64,000 nucleotides of DNA from NCBI GenBank assembly GCA_037444575.1, contig JBBIME010000011.1, positions 133,520-197,519 of the forward strand, read 5' to 3'. The DNA comes from Bacteriovorax sp037444575 (GTDB lineage: Bacteria > Bdellovibrionota > Bacteriovoracia > Bacteriovoracales > Bacteriovoracaceae). Below the pieces are notes generated by a model. That model did no database searches. It was given only the letters and a program-made list of their open reading frames with translations, and had not been told where the DNA came from. Shown one piece after another: positions 19,287 through 27,620 of the stretch; position 1 is the first letter of the stretch; each line of letters opens with the position of its first letter. Position numbers and translations under genes: made by a program.

Positions 19287-19921
19287 TCAGCTATACTGGA
19301 TTTAAGATTTGGATCTATCAAAATGGTCTTAATTCCTAAGGTCTTTGCCGGTTTAATGTCACGGTCAGGATTATCACCTACAAAACACACTTCTTTTGGA
19401 TTTGTTTGGCATCTGTTAAGTGCCAGTTTAAATATTTCTGGATCTGGCTTTTCAAATCCAGCGTGATAGGAGTCAAGTACGAAATTAAAATTATCGATCA
19501 ATGAAAACTCATTAAGAATAACTTCTAAATTTCCACTAAAGTTTGAAATTATTCCAAGTTTAAATCCTTTTTTTAAACTTCCTAAAATCTGCTTATTTCT
19601 TTTTAAATAATAGCTTTGAGCTGCGGTAATGGCCTCTGCTACTTTGTGTATTTCTAAGTTGTTCTTTTGATTTATTTTTTCTGCAATAAGATCACACATA
19701 ATGACATTCATATTTAGAAGTGTTGAATTGGCCACAAGAGCTTCATCTATGACTTTTCGATCACTGTAGGTGTAAGCGTCTTGGAAAAGAGAATAATGTT
19801 CTTTGGGGTTTATAAGTCCAAAACGAGCAAATTGATCCAGGAAAAGCTTGCGTGAGTGCATCCCATCTGAATCCAGACACCCTCCAAAATCAAAAAGAAT
19901 CCATTTGGGTTTTGATTTCAA
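19235..19921 (-). CDS. HAD-superfamily hydrolase
   Basis: The 228-residue protein has HAD motif I FDFGGCLD with nucleophile D11, motif II Ser127 (IISNFSG), motif III K158 (FEKPDPEIF) and motif IV VGDNPDRD (182-189). The cap inserted after motif I is helical (class C1). Position 13, the usual general acid Asp, is Gly; related family members with substitutions there, such as YihX, remain phosphatases, so this need not mean inactivity. The start is 3 bases downstream of the nucleotidyltransferase gene, so the two are probably co-transcribed. A role in dephosphorylating a cyclitol phosphate is possible but unproved. Confidence 0.82.
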   Translation of the reverse strand: MKSKPKWILFDFGGCLDSDGMHSRKLFLDQFARFGLINPKEHYSLFQDAYTYSDRKVIDEALVANSTLLNMNVIMCDLIAEKINQKNNLEIHKVAEAITAAQSYYLKRNKQILGSLKKGFKLGIISNFSGNLEVILNEFSLIDNFNFVLDSYHAGFEKPDPEIFKLALNRCQTNPKEVCFVGDNPDRDIKPAKTLGIKTILIDPNLKSSIADYTLDSIEDILSLSFNS

Positions 19922-19924
19922 TTT

Positions 19925-20626
19925 TTATTCCTTTAAAAATGACTCTGCAGTTTTAATATCCTCAGGTCGATCAATGTCTAATGTTTTTTCTACATGGAAA
20001 GCTTTAATTTTGTGTTTGTTCTTTACCAATTCAGATAGGAAGTTGCGCATTTTAGTTTGCCCATTATTTATCATCTCACTAAGTAAGGGGATAACACTAT
20101 CAGAAAAGTAGTATACTCCTGATGTGATATGAACATCTTTTTCTATCGGGCATTGGAATTCAGAAATGTATCCGTGATTATTTATTTTAAGCGTAAGAGG
20201 TTTTTCGTCCTCAATAAATGATGTCACTAATATGGCCGATTCATCATCTTTAATAGTTTTACAAAATTCATGAAACTTTTTAGCGTCATGGGGTTTTACA
20301 ATGCTATCAACCATTGAAACAAAAAAATGTTCGCCTGATTTAAGGTTTAATTTATTGCTTGCTTCAAAAAGAGAGTGCATTGAGCTTGAAGTGTTTTTAA
20401 AAAAATAGCTAGTGTTATGCGACTTAAGACTTGGCAGAAGAGAAATATCCATTTTAAGCTCATCCTCATTAAAAATAATTTTAACGAGATTGAAGTCTTT
20501 AAAGTGTAAATTTTGATAAGTTAATTCTAGAAGAGGCGATTCATAGATTTTTACTATGGGTTTAAACGGAGAAATTGATTTTAGTCTTGTTCCTTCTCCT
20601 GCTGCTAGGATAATTGCTTTTTTCAT
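19925..20626 (-). CDS. Sugar- or cyclitol-phosphate nucleotidyltransferase
   Basis: The 233-residue protein opens with ILAAGEGTRL (6-15) and the downstream Lys in SPFKP (K22), the NTP-binding signature of the nucleotidyltransferase family. SMVDSIV near residue 105 supplies the metal-binding Asp (D107 or so). Size and N-terminus fit LicC-type CTP:phosphocholine and inositol-1-phosphate cytidylyltransferases. Because it is 3 bases upstream of a phosphatase gene and next to ino1 plus a CDP-alcohol phosphotransferase, CTP:inositol-phosphate cytidylyltransferase is the preferred reading. A hexose-1-phosphate substrate remains possible. Confidence 0.83.
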   Translation of the reverse strand: MKKAIILAAGEGTRLKSISPFKPIVKIYESPLLELTYQNLHFKDFNLVKIIFNEDELKMDISLLPSLKSHNTSYFFKNTSSSMHSLFEASNKLNLKSGEHFFVSMVDSIVKPHDAKKFHEFCKTIKDDESAILVTSFIEDEKPLTLKINNHGYISEFQCPIEKDVHITSGVYYFSDSVIPLLSEMINNGQTKMRNFLSELVKNKHKIKAFHVEKTLDIDRPEDIKTAESFLKE

Positions 20627-20737
20627 CTTTAATCCTATTTAATTTACTCATTAAAAATGTTAAGACGATTTGCGTTCTCTTCATCTCTCTCATATTCGCT
20701 CAACCATCTCATTATCTTAAAAAAAAGGAAATGCAAA

Positions 20738-22102
20738 ATGGAAATATCTCAGCCTAAAAATCAGAGACCTAAATTAATCACAACCATTCCTGGTCCAAAA
20801 AGTCAAAAACTACGAAAAGAAGAAGATGAATTTATTGCTGATGGACTTCAAGGATTTGCTCTCATGGCCGGAATTGTTGTTGAAAGTGCAACAGGAAATG
20901 TTATTCGCGATGTGGATGGCAATGAATTTTTAGATGTCATTGGAGGCATTGGTGTAAATGGATTAGGACATTCACATCCAAAATTTATAAAAGCAATTAC
21001 TGAACAAGTTTCAAGGGCAAGTGTTGGAAGTTTTACTACGAACGCTCGATTAGAGTTTTTTAAATTGTTTGATAAAATTAAATTAGGAAATTTGAATCGG
21101 ATCCAGCTTTATTCCAGTGGATCTGAAGCTGTTGAATCAGCACTGCGACTTGCAAAAAACAAAACTGGCAAATGGGAGATGGTAAGTTTCTCTGGAGGGT
21201 TTCACGGAAAAACACAAGGAACACTAGCTTTGATGGGCTCAGATTTTAAAAGAACATATGGACCTTTTGCTCCAGGAGCAAATATCATTCCGTACGCCAA
21301 TTGCTACCGGTGCCCACTTGGGGCAACATATCCAAGTTGTGGAATGGGCTGTGTAGAAGTTGGTCGAAAACAACTGAAAGGATCTATCACAAGTGGTGTG
21401 GCAGCATTTATAGTTGAACCCGTTCAAGGTACAGCTGGAAATATAATTCCACCAAAAGAATTTCTTCCAGCAATAAAAGAACTCGCTAAAGAGTTTGATG
21501 CTCTTTTAATTGCGGATGAAATGATTACGGGATTTGGAAGAACTGGAATATTTTGGGGATCAGAGCTCTCTGGTGTTATTCCAGATATAATGACTATCGG
21601 AAAACAATTTGGTGGCGGATTTCCAATAAGTGCAATTGTTTCAACTGAAGAGATGGTTAAAGTAAGGCCATGGGGAAATCCATCAGGATCATCTTCAAGT
21701 TACGGAGGAAATCCTCTTGCTGCTGCCGCTGCTAAAGCATCGACAGAAATTATTATCCAAGAAAATCTTGTTGAGAATTCACGAAACATGGGGAATTATT
21801 TTTTAGAAAGACTGAAACCGTTTGTTGATCGCTATTCTTTTATTGGAGAAGTCAGAGGTGCGGGACTCATGCTGGGAATTGAGATGGTCAAAGATAAAAA
21901 GACTAAAGAGCCTCTTTCCAAAAATGCCTCTAATTGGATATTTTATGAATTTTTAAAAAGGGGACTCCTTACAATGTCCTATGCCTCAAGCTTTAGAATT
22001 CAGCCAGCAATGACAATTGATCAGGACACAATAGAAACAATCGTTGCCATCATGTATGAGGTTTTTGATTTAGTAGAAGAAAAAGGCATTAAATTGATCT
22101 AA
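20738..22102 (+). CDS. Class III PLP-dependent aminotransferase
   Basis: The 454-residue enzyme starts at ATG 20738, 6-8 bases after AAAGGAAA. It shows the class III features: SSGSEAVESALRLA (phosphate-binding), GGFHGKT, VEPVQG, the pyridine-N Asp in IADEMITGFGRTG (D260) and PLP lysine K289 in TIGKQFGGGFP. A four-cysteine insertion (C189, C192, C201, C205) resembles that of GabT-like members and might bind metal. The family includes 4-aminobutyrate, ornithine and amino-sugar or cyclitol transaminases. It diverges from the nucleotidyltransferase gene; linkage suggests it could aminate an inosose from the dehydrogenase at 15027. Confidence 0.88.
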   Translation: MEISQPKNQRPKLITTIPGPKSQKLRKEEDEFIADGLQGFALMAGIVVESATGNVIRDVDGNEFLDVIGGIGVNGLGHSHPKFIKAITEQVSRASVGSFTTNARLEFFKLFDKIKLGNLNRIQLYSSGSEAVESALRLAKNKTGKWEMVSFSGGFHGKTQGTLALMGSDFKRTYGPFAPGANIIPYANCYRCPLGATYPSCGMGCVEVGRKQLKGSITSGVAAFIVEPVQGTAGNIIPPKEFLPAIKELAKEFDALLIADEMITGFGRTGIFWGSELSGVIPDIMTIGKQFGGGFPISAIVSTEEMVKVRPWGNPSGSSSSYGGNPLAAAAAKASTEIIIQENLVENSRNMGNYFLERLKPFVDRYSFIGEVRGAGLMLGIEMVKDKKTKEPLSKNASNWIFYEFLKRGLLTMSYASSFRIQPAMTIDQDTIETIVAIMYEVFDLVEEKGIKLI

Positions 22103-22108
22103 CTTATT

Positions 22109-22615
22109 TTATCTGCCGTACTTTACAGTGAAACTTGCTTTAGCAAGGCTGTTTTCTTCAATACTTTTCTTCACATCATTTGCTTTTAGCTTTTTATCAA
22201 TTTCAATTTTCTCTTTTTTCATTGCATAGACAGTAAATACATAGCGATGAGGTCTATCGCCTTTTGGAGGGCAAGGACCTCCATAATGTGCCTCTCCAAA
22301 ATCAGTAAGAAGTTCCGTGGCGCTTTTTGGAAGTTTTCCTTTGTTGGAAGCCCCTTCTTCTAGCTTGTGAATATTCGCCGGAATATTTAAAACTGTCCAA
22401 TGCCACCATCCATGGCCTGTTGTTGCATCTGGATCAAACACTGTGACTGCAAAACTTTTTGTACCTTGAGGAGCTCCATCCCATTCAAGTTCTGGAGAAA
22501 TATTTTTTCCAGTACAGCCGTATCCATTAAAAACATAACTTTCTGGAACGCTTTCACCAGCTTTTAGGGACGTAGACCAAGCGACAAAAGAAGTATTTTG
22601 TGATTCATATGCCAT
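22109..22615 (-). CDS. YbhB/YbcL-type PEBP (Raf kinase inhibitor-like) protein
   Basis: This 168-residue protein starts at ATG 22615 immediately after an ideal AAGGAGGAG site. The phosphatidylethanolamine-binding-protein signature is clear: VFDPDATTGHGWWHWTVLNI followed by HYGGPCPPKG and HRYVFTVYAM. These residues line the anion-binding pocket. There is no signal peptide, so it is cytoplasmic. Bacterial members have no well-settled function; ligand binding or protease inhibition has been proposed for the family. It converges with the aminotransferase gene, 6 bases apart. Confidence 0.92.
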   Translation of the reverse strand: MAYESQNTSFVAWSTSLKAGESVPESYVFNGYGCTGKNISPELEWDGAPQGTKSFAVTVFDPDATTGHGWWHWTVLNIPANIHKLEEGASNKGKLPKSATELLTDFGEAHYGGPCPPKGDRPHRYVFTVYAMKKEKIEIDKKLKANDVKKSIEENSLAKASFTVKYGR

Positions 22616-22765
22616 AACTCCTCCTTGATAATTTAATTCTTTCCCTCTCAATGTATTTCATCAAATCGAAATTAGTTATAAAAGTAATCTCCTATAGAGT
22701 GGATTGATTTTTTATATCTAAAAATCACTGTCATGTGCCGATCTTCGGTGGTGTACTAATGAAGT

Positions 22766-24625
22766 ATGAAAGTAGAAAGAATTAAATATTCAAGTGAAGA
22801 TAAGGCCATGAAATTGGCCGAGGAAAGTCGTGAAGAATGGGAGAAAGTTAGTTTTTTTAAAGAAATTTTCATGGGTAATTTTAAGTTTGATTTAATTGAT
22901 CCATTTCCAACAAGTAATAGAAAGCAAACGGATGGATTTAATAAGTTTTTGAGGGATTATCAAAAATTTCTAGAAGATGAAGTTGATGACGATCTTATAG
23001 ATCGAGAAGGGAAAATCCCTCCAGGAATTATAAATAGACTAAAAGAAATGAAGTTATTTGCTATAAAAATCGACAAGGCCTACGGAGGTCTTGGATTTTC
23101 ACAATCAGAATATAATCAAATACTAAAACTGACTTCCAGTAAAGGATCTAATATCTCAGCTCTTCTTTCAGCTCATCAATCGATAGGAGTTCCTCAGCCA
23201 TTAATATTATTTGGAACGAATGAGCAAAAACAAAAATACCTGACTAGAATTGCCCAAGGACAAATATCTGCCTTTGCACTAACGGAAGCCGATGTTGGGT
23301 CAGATCCTGCCAATATTGAAACAACCGTTGAAGATAAAGGAGATTATTATTTACTCAATGGAAGAAAACTTTGGTGTACAAACGTAACAATCGCGGATGT
23401 CATTGTCGTGATGGCGCGACATCTTGAAGATGAATCAATAAGTGCTTTCATTGTCGAAATGAATTGGGAAGGAGTACTTGTTGAACATCGATGTCATTTT
23501 ATGGGGCTGAAGGCATTGGAAAATGGAGTCGTATTTTTTCATAATGTAAAAATTCCAAAAGAAAATTTAATTTATGAAAAAGGGAAAGGTTTAAAAGTCG
23601 CATTAGTTACTTTAAATACGGGAAGACTGGCCCTTCCTTCTTCAATTGTTGGAGTGGCACAAAAAATGTTGGAGATAGCTCGCCTTTGGTCAAGAGAAAG
23701 AGAGCAGTGGGGAAAACCTATCTACAAGCATGAGGCCATAGCACATAAAATAACAGATATTGCAGTTAATACGTTTGCTATCGATGCAGTTTCAGATATT
23801 GCAACAGTGTTATATGAAAATCATCAAGATATAAGGCTTGAAGCAGCTGTCGCTAAACTTTTTTGTACAGAAGTTGGTTGGAACAATATAGATGCTCTTT
23901 TACAAATAAGAGGAGGAAGGGGGTATGAAACTGCTGATTCTTTAAAAGAAAGAGGTGAGGCCAATATTCCAGTCGAGAGGATGATGCGAGATTTCCGAAT
24001 TAACCGGATTTTTGAAGGAACAACTGAAATTATGCATCTCTTTATTGCCAGAGAAGCTGTTGATCAGCATTTAAAAATATCAAAAGTATTGTTGGATAAA
24101 CATACTAGTCTATCAAAAAAAATAGTAGCTTTGCCAGCAATTTTTGGATTCTATTTTTTTTGGTATTTCAAACTATGGCTCACATGGATTTTTAGTCCTT
24201 GTTATTTTAAATATAACAAATTTTCACGGCACCTAAGATTTATTAATCGATCTACCAAAAAACTAGCAAGGGAAATCTTTTACGGCATGATCATTTATGG
24301 TCCAGGTCTTCAAAATAAACAAAGCTTTCTTTTTAAAATTGTAGATATTGCTGTTGAATTGTACACGATGGCCGTGTGTTTGGCCAAAGCACGAAAATTT
24401 CAAACGCTGGGAAATAATGAAGCAATGGATATGGCCAATCTCTATTGTCAAAACTCAACGACTAAAGTGAAAAATTTGTTTCGAGATTTATGGTGCAATA
24501 ACGATAATGCAAAATATTCTATGGCCAAAAGAATTGAAGACGATGAATTTTTGTGGCTCGAAGAGGGGATCATTGAGATGACAGATAAACAAAAACAAAC
24601 CCTATCTCCAAGGAGAAAAAAATGA
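22766..24625 (+). CDS. Acyl-CoA dehydrogenase, long form
   Basis: This 619-residue flavoprotein oxidises an acyl-CoA thioester to the 2,3-enoyl form. Residues 50-420 contain the standard ACAD parts: helical N-domain, FALTEADVGSDP and LWCTN FAD-contact segments, helical C-domain with REQWGKPI and the motif RIFEGTTEI carrying the catalytic Glu in the long- or very-long-chain position. About 190 further residues form a C-terminal extension with a hydrophobic segment near 455-475, like membrane-associated VLCAD/FadE-type enzymes. Its stop overlaps the hydrolase start at 24622 by 4 bases, so they form an operon. Confidence 0.9.
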   Translation: MKVERIKYSSEDKAMKLAEESREEWEKVSFFKEIFMGNFKFDLIDPFPTSNRKQTDGFNKFLRDYQKFLEDEVDDDLIDREGKIPPGIINRLKEMKLFAIKIDKAYGGLGFSQSEYNQILKLTSSKGSNISALLSAHQSIGVPQPLILFGTNEQKQKYLTRIAQGQISAFALTEADVGSDPANIETTVEDKGDYYLLNGRKLWCTNVTIADVIVVMARHLEDESISAFIVEMNWEGVLVEHRCHFMGLKALENGVVFFHNVKIPKENLIYEKGKGLKVALVTLNTGRLALPSSIVGVAQKMLEIARLWSREREQWGKPIYKHEAIAHKITDIAVNTFAIDAVSDIATVLYENHQDIRLEAAVAKLFCTEVGWNNIDALLQIRGGRGYETADSLKERGEANIPVERMMRDFRINRIFEGTTEIMHLFIAREAVDQHLKISKVLLDKHTSLSKKIVALPAIFGFYFFWYFKLWLTWIFSPCYFKYNKFSRHLRFINRSTKKLAREIFYGMIIYGPGLQNKQSFLFKIVDIAVELYTMAVCLAKARKFQTLGNNEAMDMANLYCQNSTTKVKNLFRDLWCNNDNAKYSMAKRIEDDEFLWLEEGIIEMTDKQKQTLSPRRKK

Positions 24626-25281
24626 TGCAAGAAATAAGTATAAAGGTTGATGGTAAAACTTTATTAGGACATATTTATCTTAATTTAAAATCAAAAGCCT
24701 GGGTTGTTTTTGCTCATGGTAGTGGAAGCTCTCGAATGAGTGAAAGAAATAATTGGGTTGCAAAAGAGTTGGAGAAAAAGGGATTTTCTACACTGTTATT
24801 TGATCTTCTTACAGAAAAAGAAGATGAAGTTTATATGAATCGTTTTAACATTCCACTCCTTGCCGATAGACTTGTAGCTGCAACAAAATGGTTAGTTGAA
24901 AGCGAGTATTATAGAAAAGAACCAATTGCCTATTTTGGAGCAAGCACTGGTGCTGCCGCTGCTTTAGTGGCAGCAGCAAATTCTCGTTACCCAATTTATT
25001 CAGTAGTAAGCAGAGGAGGAAGACCCGATCTCGCCGGAATTGATAAACTCAATAACGTTACAGCTTCTACACTACTCATCGTAGGTAGTCGCGATACAGA
25101 GGTCATTCGTTTAAATGAAATTGCCCTTAGAGAACTTCCAGATGCAAAAATTGTTTTAGTTCCCGGTGCCACTCACTTATTTGAAGAACCAGGTGCCTTA
25201 AAAGAAGTTCTTACTCTTGCTGCTGATTGGTTTCAAGTACACTTGCAAGACAAACATATTGAAGGAGGCGCTTATGAATAG
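24622..25281 (+). CDS. Alpha/beta hydrolase, dienelactone-hydrolase-like
   Basis: This 219-residue cytoplasmic hydrolase has an HGSGSS oxyanion segment, nucleophile elbow GASTGAAAA (Ser near 110), a late Asp in VGSRDTEV and His in GATHLFEEPG, giving a full Ser-Asp-His triad. Homologues of this form are often found fused to a phosphoribosyltransferase; here it is free-standing, although a phosphoribosyltransferase fused to another domain lies 4 kb away. AAGGAG precedes the ATGATG start. Its 3' end overlaps the small Zn-ribbon gene by 8 bases. Substrate unknown. Confidence 0.83.
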   Translation: MMQEISIKVDGKTLLGHIYLNLKSKAWVVFAHGSGSSRMSERNNWVAKELEKKGFSTLLFDLLTEKEDEVYMNRFNIPLLADRLVAATKWLVESEYYRKEPIAYFGASTGAAAALVAAANSRYPIYSVVSRGGRPDLAGIDKLNNVTASTLLIVGSRDTEVIRLNEIALRELPDAKIVLVPGATHLFEEPGALKEVLTLAADWFQVHLQDKHIEGGAYE

Positions 25282-25528
25282 ATGCGATCAATGTGGAAAT
25301 GCCTATGGGCAAACATTTACTGTTATCATGGATGGGAAAAATTATAATTTTGATAGCTTTGAATGCGCAATTGAACTACTTGCTCCTCACTGCTTCGTTT
25401 GTGGCACTAGAGTTATAGGCCACGGAGTAGAAAAGGATGCACGGGTTTTTTGTTGTGCCAATTGTGCACGGATGGAAGGAGTGACCGAACTCAATGATCA
25501 TTCGATTACCGAGGATATAAATTCATAG
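25274..25528 (+). CDS. Small cysteine-rich zinc-ribbon protein (metallothionein-like)
   Basis: The 84-residue product starts at ATG 25274 after GAAGGAGG, inside the end of the hydrolase gene. Cysteines are arranged as CxxC at the N-terminus (RCDQCG), FECA, CFVCG, then CCANC near the middle, with a conserved GHGVE stretch. This is a compact family of bacterial proteins often labelled metallothionein-like; the pattern suggests binding of one or two Zn ions. Function is unknown. A strong terminator follows directly, ending the acyl-CoA dehydrogenase operon. Confidence 0.8.
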   Translation: MNRCDQCGNAYGQTFTVIMDGKNYNFDSFECAIELLAPHCFVCGTRVIGHGVEKDARVFCCANCARMEGVTELNDHSITEDINS

Positions 25529-25555
25529 AAAGGCCCGCAAACTATGCGGGCCTTT
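25529..25555 (+). terminator. Rho-independent terminator of the acyl-CoA dehydrogenase operon
   Basis: An 11-bp perfect GC-rich stem (AAAGGCCCGCA with TGCGGGCCTTT) encloses a five-base loop. The trailing T tract is short, but A and T runs form the lower stem. It begins just after the stop of the Zn-ribbon gene, and also faces the end of the microprotein gene on the other strand. Confidence 0.85.
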
Positions 25556-25582
25556 CGTGTTTAGATGAGCTAAACGCGTGAC

Positions 25583-25687
25583 TTATTCTCTAGTAATTTC
25601 ATCTTTTTTCAATTTAAGTTTTTCTTTCTTTTTCTCTTTCTTTTCTTTGATGGTTAATTTGTGTTTTGCTTTTTCTGCTTTTGCCAT
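25583..25687 (-). CDS. 34-residue lysine-rich microprotein
   Basis: An ATG at 25687 follows AAAAGGAGAT with 3-4 bases of spacing and opens a 34-codon frame ending in TAA at 25583-25585. About half the residues are Lys, with Glu next; the N-terminus reads MAKAEKAKHK and the end KKDEITRE. Composition suggests a nucleic-acid-binding or ribosome-associated peptide, or a single charged helix. The strong ribosome site and independent position between a terminator and a 196-base intergenic space support it being real. I know no named family for it. Confidence 0.6.
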   Translation of the reverse strand: MAKAEKAKHKLTIKEKKEKKKEKLKLKKDEITRE

Positions 25688-25883
25688 ACTTATCTCCTTT
25701 TGCGATTGACTAGCACCACTTGTATTTTAACCAATAAGTTTATTTCAAGCATCTTGCGTACTCCTATATAAAAAGTGAATATAATTATTTTAAATGCAAA
25801 ATTAGTCATATAGTTTTTAGAGAGTAGACGTGGAATTGATTAAAAATTTATAGTCACATTATCTTCAATGTTTTGGAGGTATT

Positions 25884-27608
25884 ATGTTCAAATCATTTTT
25901 CATTCTATTGCTAATTTTATCTTTTAAAGCTGTCGCTAATATTAATTATATAGAATCTCTAGATATTTCAGTTGGTGTCAATCATGTCTGCGCTCAAACG
26001 GTTGCTGGAATAAAATGTTTTGGCAATTCTGAGAGTGTAACCTTGAATGCTCCTACAAATTTAAAAAATCCACACTTGCTAAATTCTGGTAATCGCTTTA
26101 CCTGTGCAATGGTTGATGAGGGGATAAGGTGCTGGGGAGAAAATCCAGGAAGGGGGGAGACAAATATTCTTATTGGTAAGAATATTTTGAAAAAACCAAA
26201 GCTGCTTGCTGTTGGTTATGATCATGCCTGTGGAGTTTCTTATAATGACAAAATAAAATGTTGGGGCAACAACGTTTTTGGTGAGATTTATCCTCCTTCT
26301 AATCTAAACAACATTACAGAATTATCACTTGGGATGAGTAATAGTTGTGCTATCGCAAACAATAAAGTCATTTGTTGGGGAATGTCTTTTGCTGGATCAA
26401 CGGATGTCCCTGCTAATTTAATTAATCCTAGAAATTTGACTTCTGGTTGGTGGCACCATTGTGTGCAGACTGATGAAGGAGTTAGATGTTGGGGATATCC
26501 TTATAAAGAGTACACTCCTCCTGACGATACAAGCATAACCTCTTTTACATCGGGAGGTTTTTATAACTGCGCTATTGTTCAAGAAGGTGTGAAGTGCTGG
26601 GACGATAAAGGAAAAACTCACTTGATTGAAAATAGCAATGGCGCATTTAAAGTAAGCATTGGTGCAAACGTCGCATGCGCGATCACTACTGAGAAAGGTG
26701 TAATCTGCTGGAAACTTAATAGTATCGGAAAGTATAAAGTCCTGAAGTCTTTTGTTCCCTCAGGAGGGATTGCTAATATTCAATTCGTCTCAGCTGGAAA
26801 TGCTAGCACTTGTGCCTATGGAGATGATGGTGTCTTAAAATGTTGGGGATATAATCCTGATGGCGCTCTGGATGTTCCAGTAACAATTCCTGGTTCTGTT
26901 TCATCACTTACTTTAGGTTCTCATAAAACATGCGTCGTTGTTGACTCTGCTTTAAATTGTTTTGGTGACACTAATAGTGATTATAGTACTCCAAAAGATC
27001 TTGGCAATGTTACCATGGCCTCTTCTGGAGGCTTTCATGTTTGTGCAGCTACGTCGGATAAATTAACTTGTTGGGGGGATGATATAAGGGGAGCAGTAAG
27101 TAGTGCTCCAAAAAATTTGACAAATATATCTCAAGTGGCCTCAGGTTTTACTCATTCATGTGCGATTTCTAACAATGAAGTTTTTTGTTGGGGGGGAGAA
27201 GGGCTTATAAAAAATGTAAATCCATCTAAGAAAATGATAAACCCGAAAGCAATTTGTGCAGGAGGAACCTTTTCATGCGCAATTAATAATTCCGGAAAAG
27301 TTAGTTGCTGGGGCGAAAAAATACCATTTGCTTTTGCCAAGGAATCTACTTTTTCAAATGAGGTATTAAAAGTACCTAATGAAATTAATGGGGCAGTGGA
27401 AATTTCATGCGGTCTTAATCACGCTTGCGCTATTTCAAACGGCAAGGTGAAATGCTGGGGTGATCAATCCGGTCCTAATATTAACATCAAAAATCCTCAC
27501 ATGCTCACAGCTGGATTTAGCCATACTTGTGTTTTGGGGAACCAAGGGCTTAGCTGTTGGGGAACGATGCTAAATATGCAAATGCCATCTTATTCTTTAG
27601 AGAAATAA
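25884..27608 (+). CDS. Exported 14-repeat RCC1-like beta-propeller protein
   Basis: This 574-residue protein has a signal peptide (about 1-18, ending AVA). The rest is built of 14 tandem units of 35-48 residues, each with a GxxHxCA-like core and an ending (V/I)xCWG, the pattern of RCC1-type propeller blades. Each unit has a cysteine pair, so nearly every blade could hold its own disulfide. Fourteen units equal two seven-bladed propellers, with a short linker between units 7 and 8 (near residue 300). GGAGGT precedes the start. The role is probably protein binding at the cell surface or in the periplasm. It is followed by another exported protein 12 bases on. Confidence 0.85.
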   Translation: MFKSFFILLLILSFKAVANINYIESLDISVGVNHVCAQTVAGIKCFGNSESVTLNAPTNLKNPHLLNSGNRFTCAMVDEGIRCWGENPGRGETNILIGKNILKKPKLLAVGYDHACGVSYNDKIKCWGNNVFGEIYPPSNLNNITELSLGMSNSCAIANNKVICWGMSFAGSTDVPANLINPRNLTSGWWHHCVQTDEGVRCWGYPYKEYTPPDDTSITSFTSGGFYNCAIVQEGVKCWDDKGKTHLIENSNGAFKVSIGANVACAITTEKGVICWKLNSIGKYKVLKSFVPSGGIANIQFVSAGNASTCAYGDDGVLKCWGYNPDGALDVPVTIPGSVSSLTLGSHKTCVVVDSALNCFGDTNSDYSTPKDLGNVTMASSGGFHVCAATSDKLTCWGDDIRGAVSSAPKNLTNISQVASGFTHSCAISNNEVFCWGGEGLIKNVNPSKKMINPKAICAGGTFSCAINNSGKVSCWGEKIPFAFAKESTFSNEVLKVPNEINGAVEISCGLNHACAISNGKVKCWGDQSGPNINIKNPHMLTAGFSHTCVLGNQGLSCWGTMLNMQMPSYSLEK

Positions 27609-27620
27609 CAGGAGGAACAA

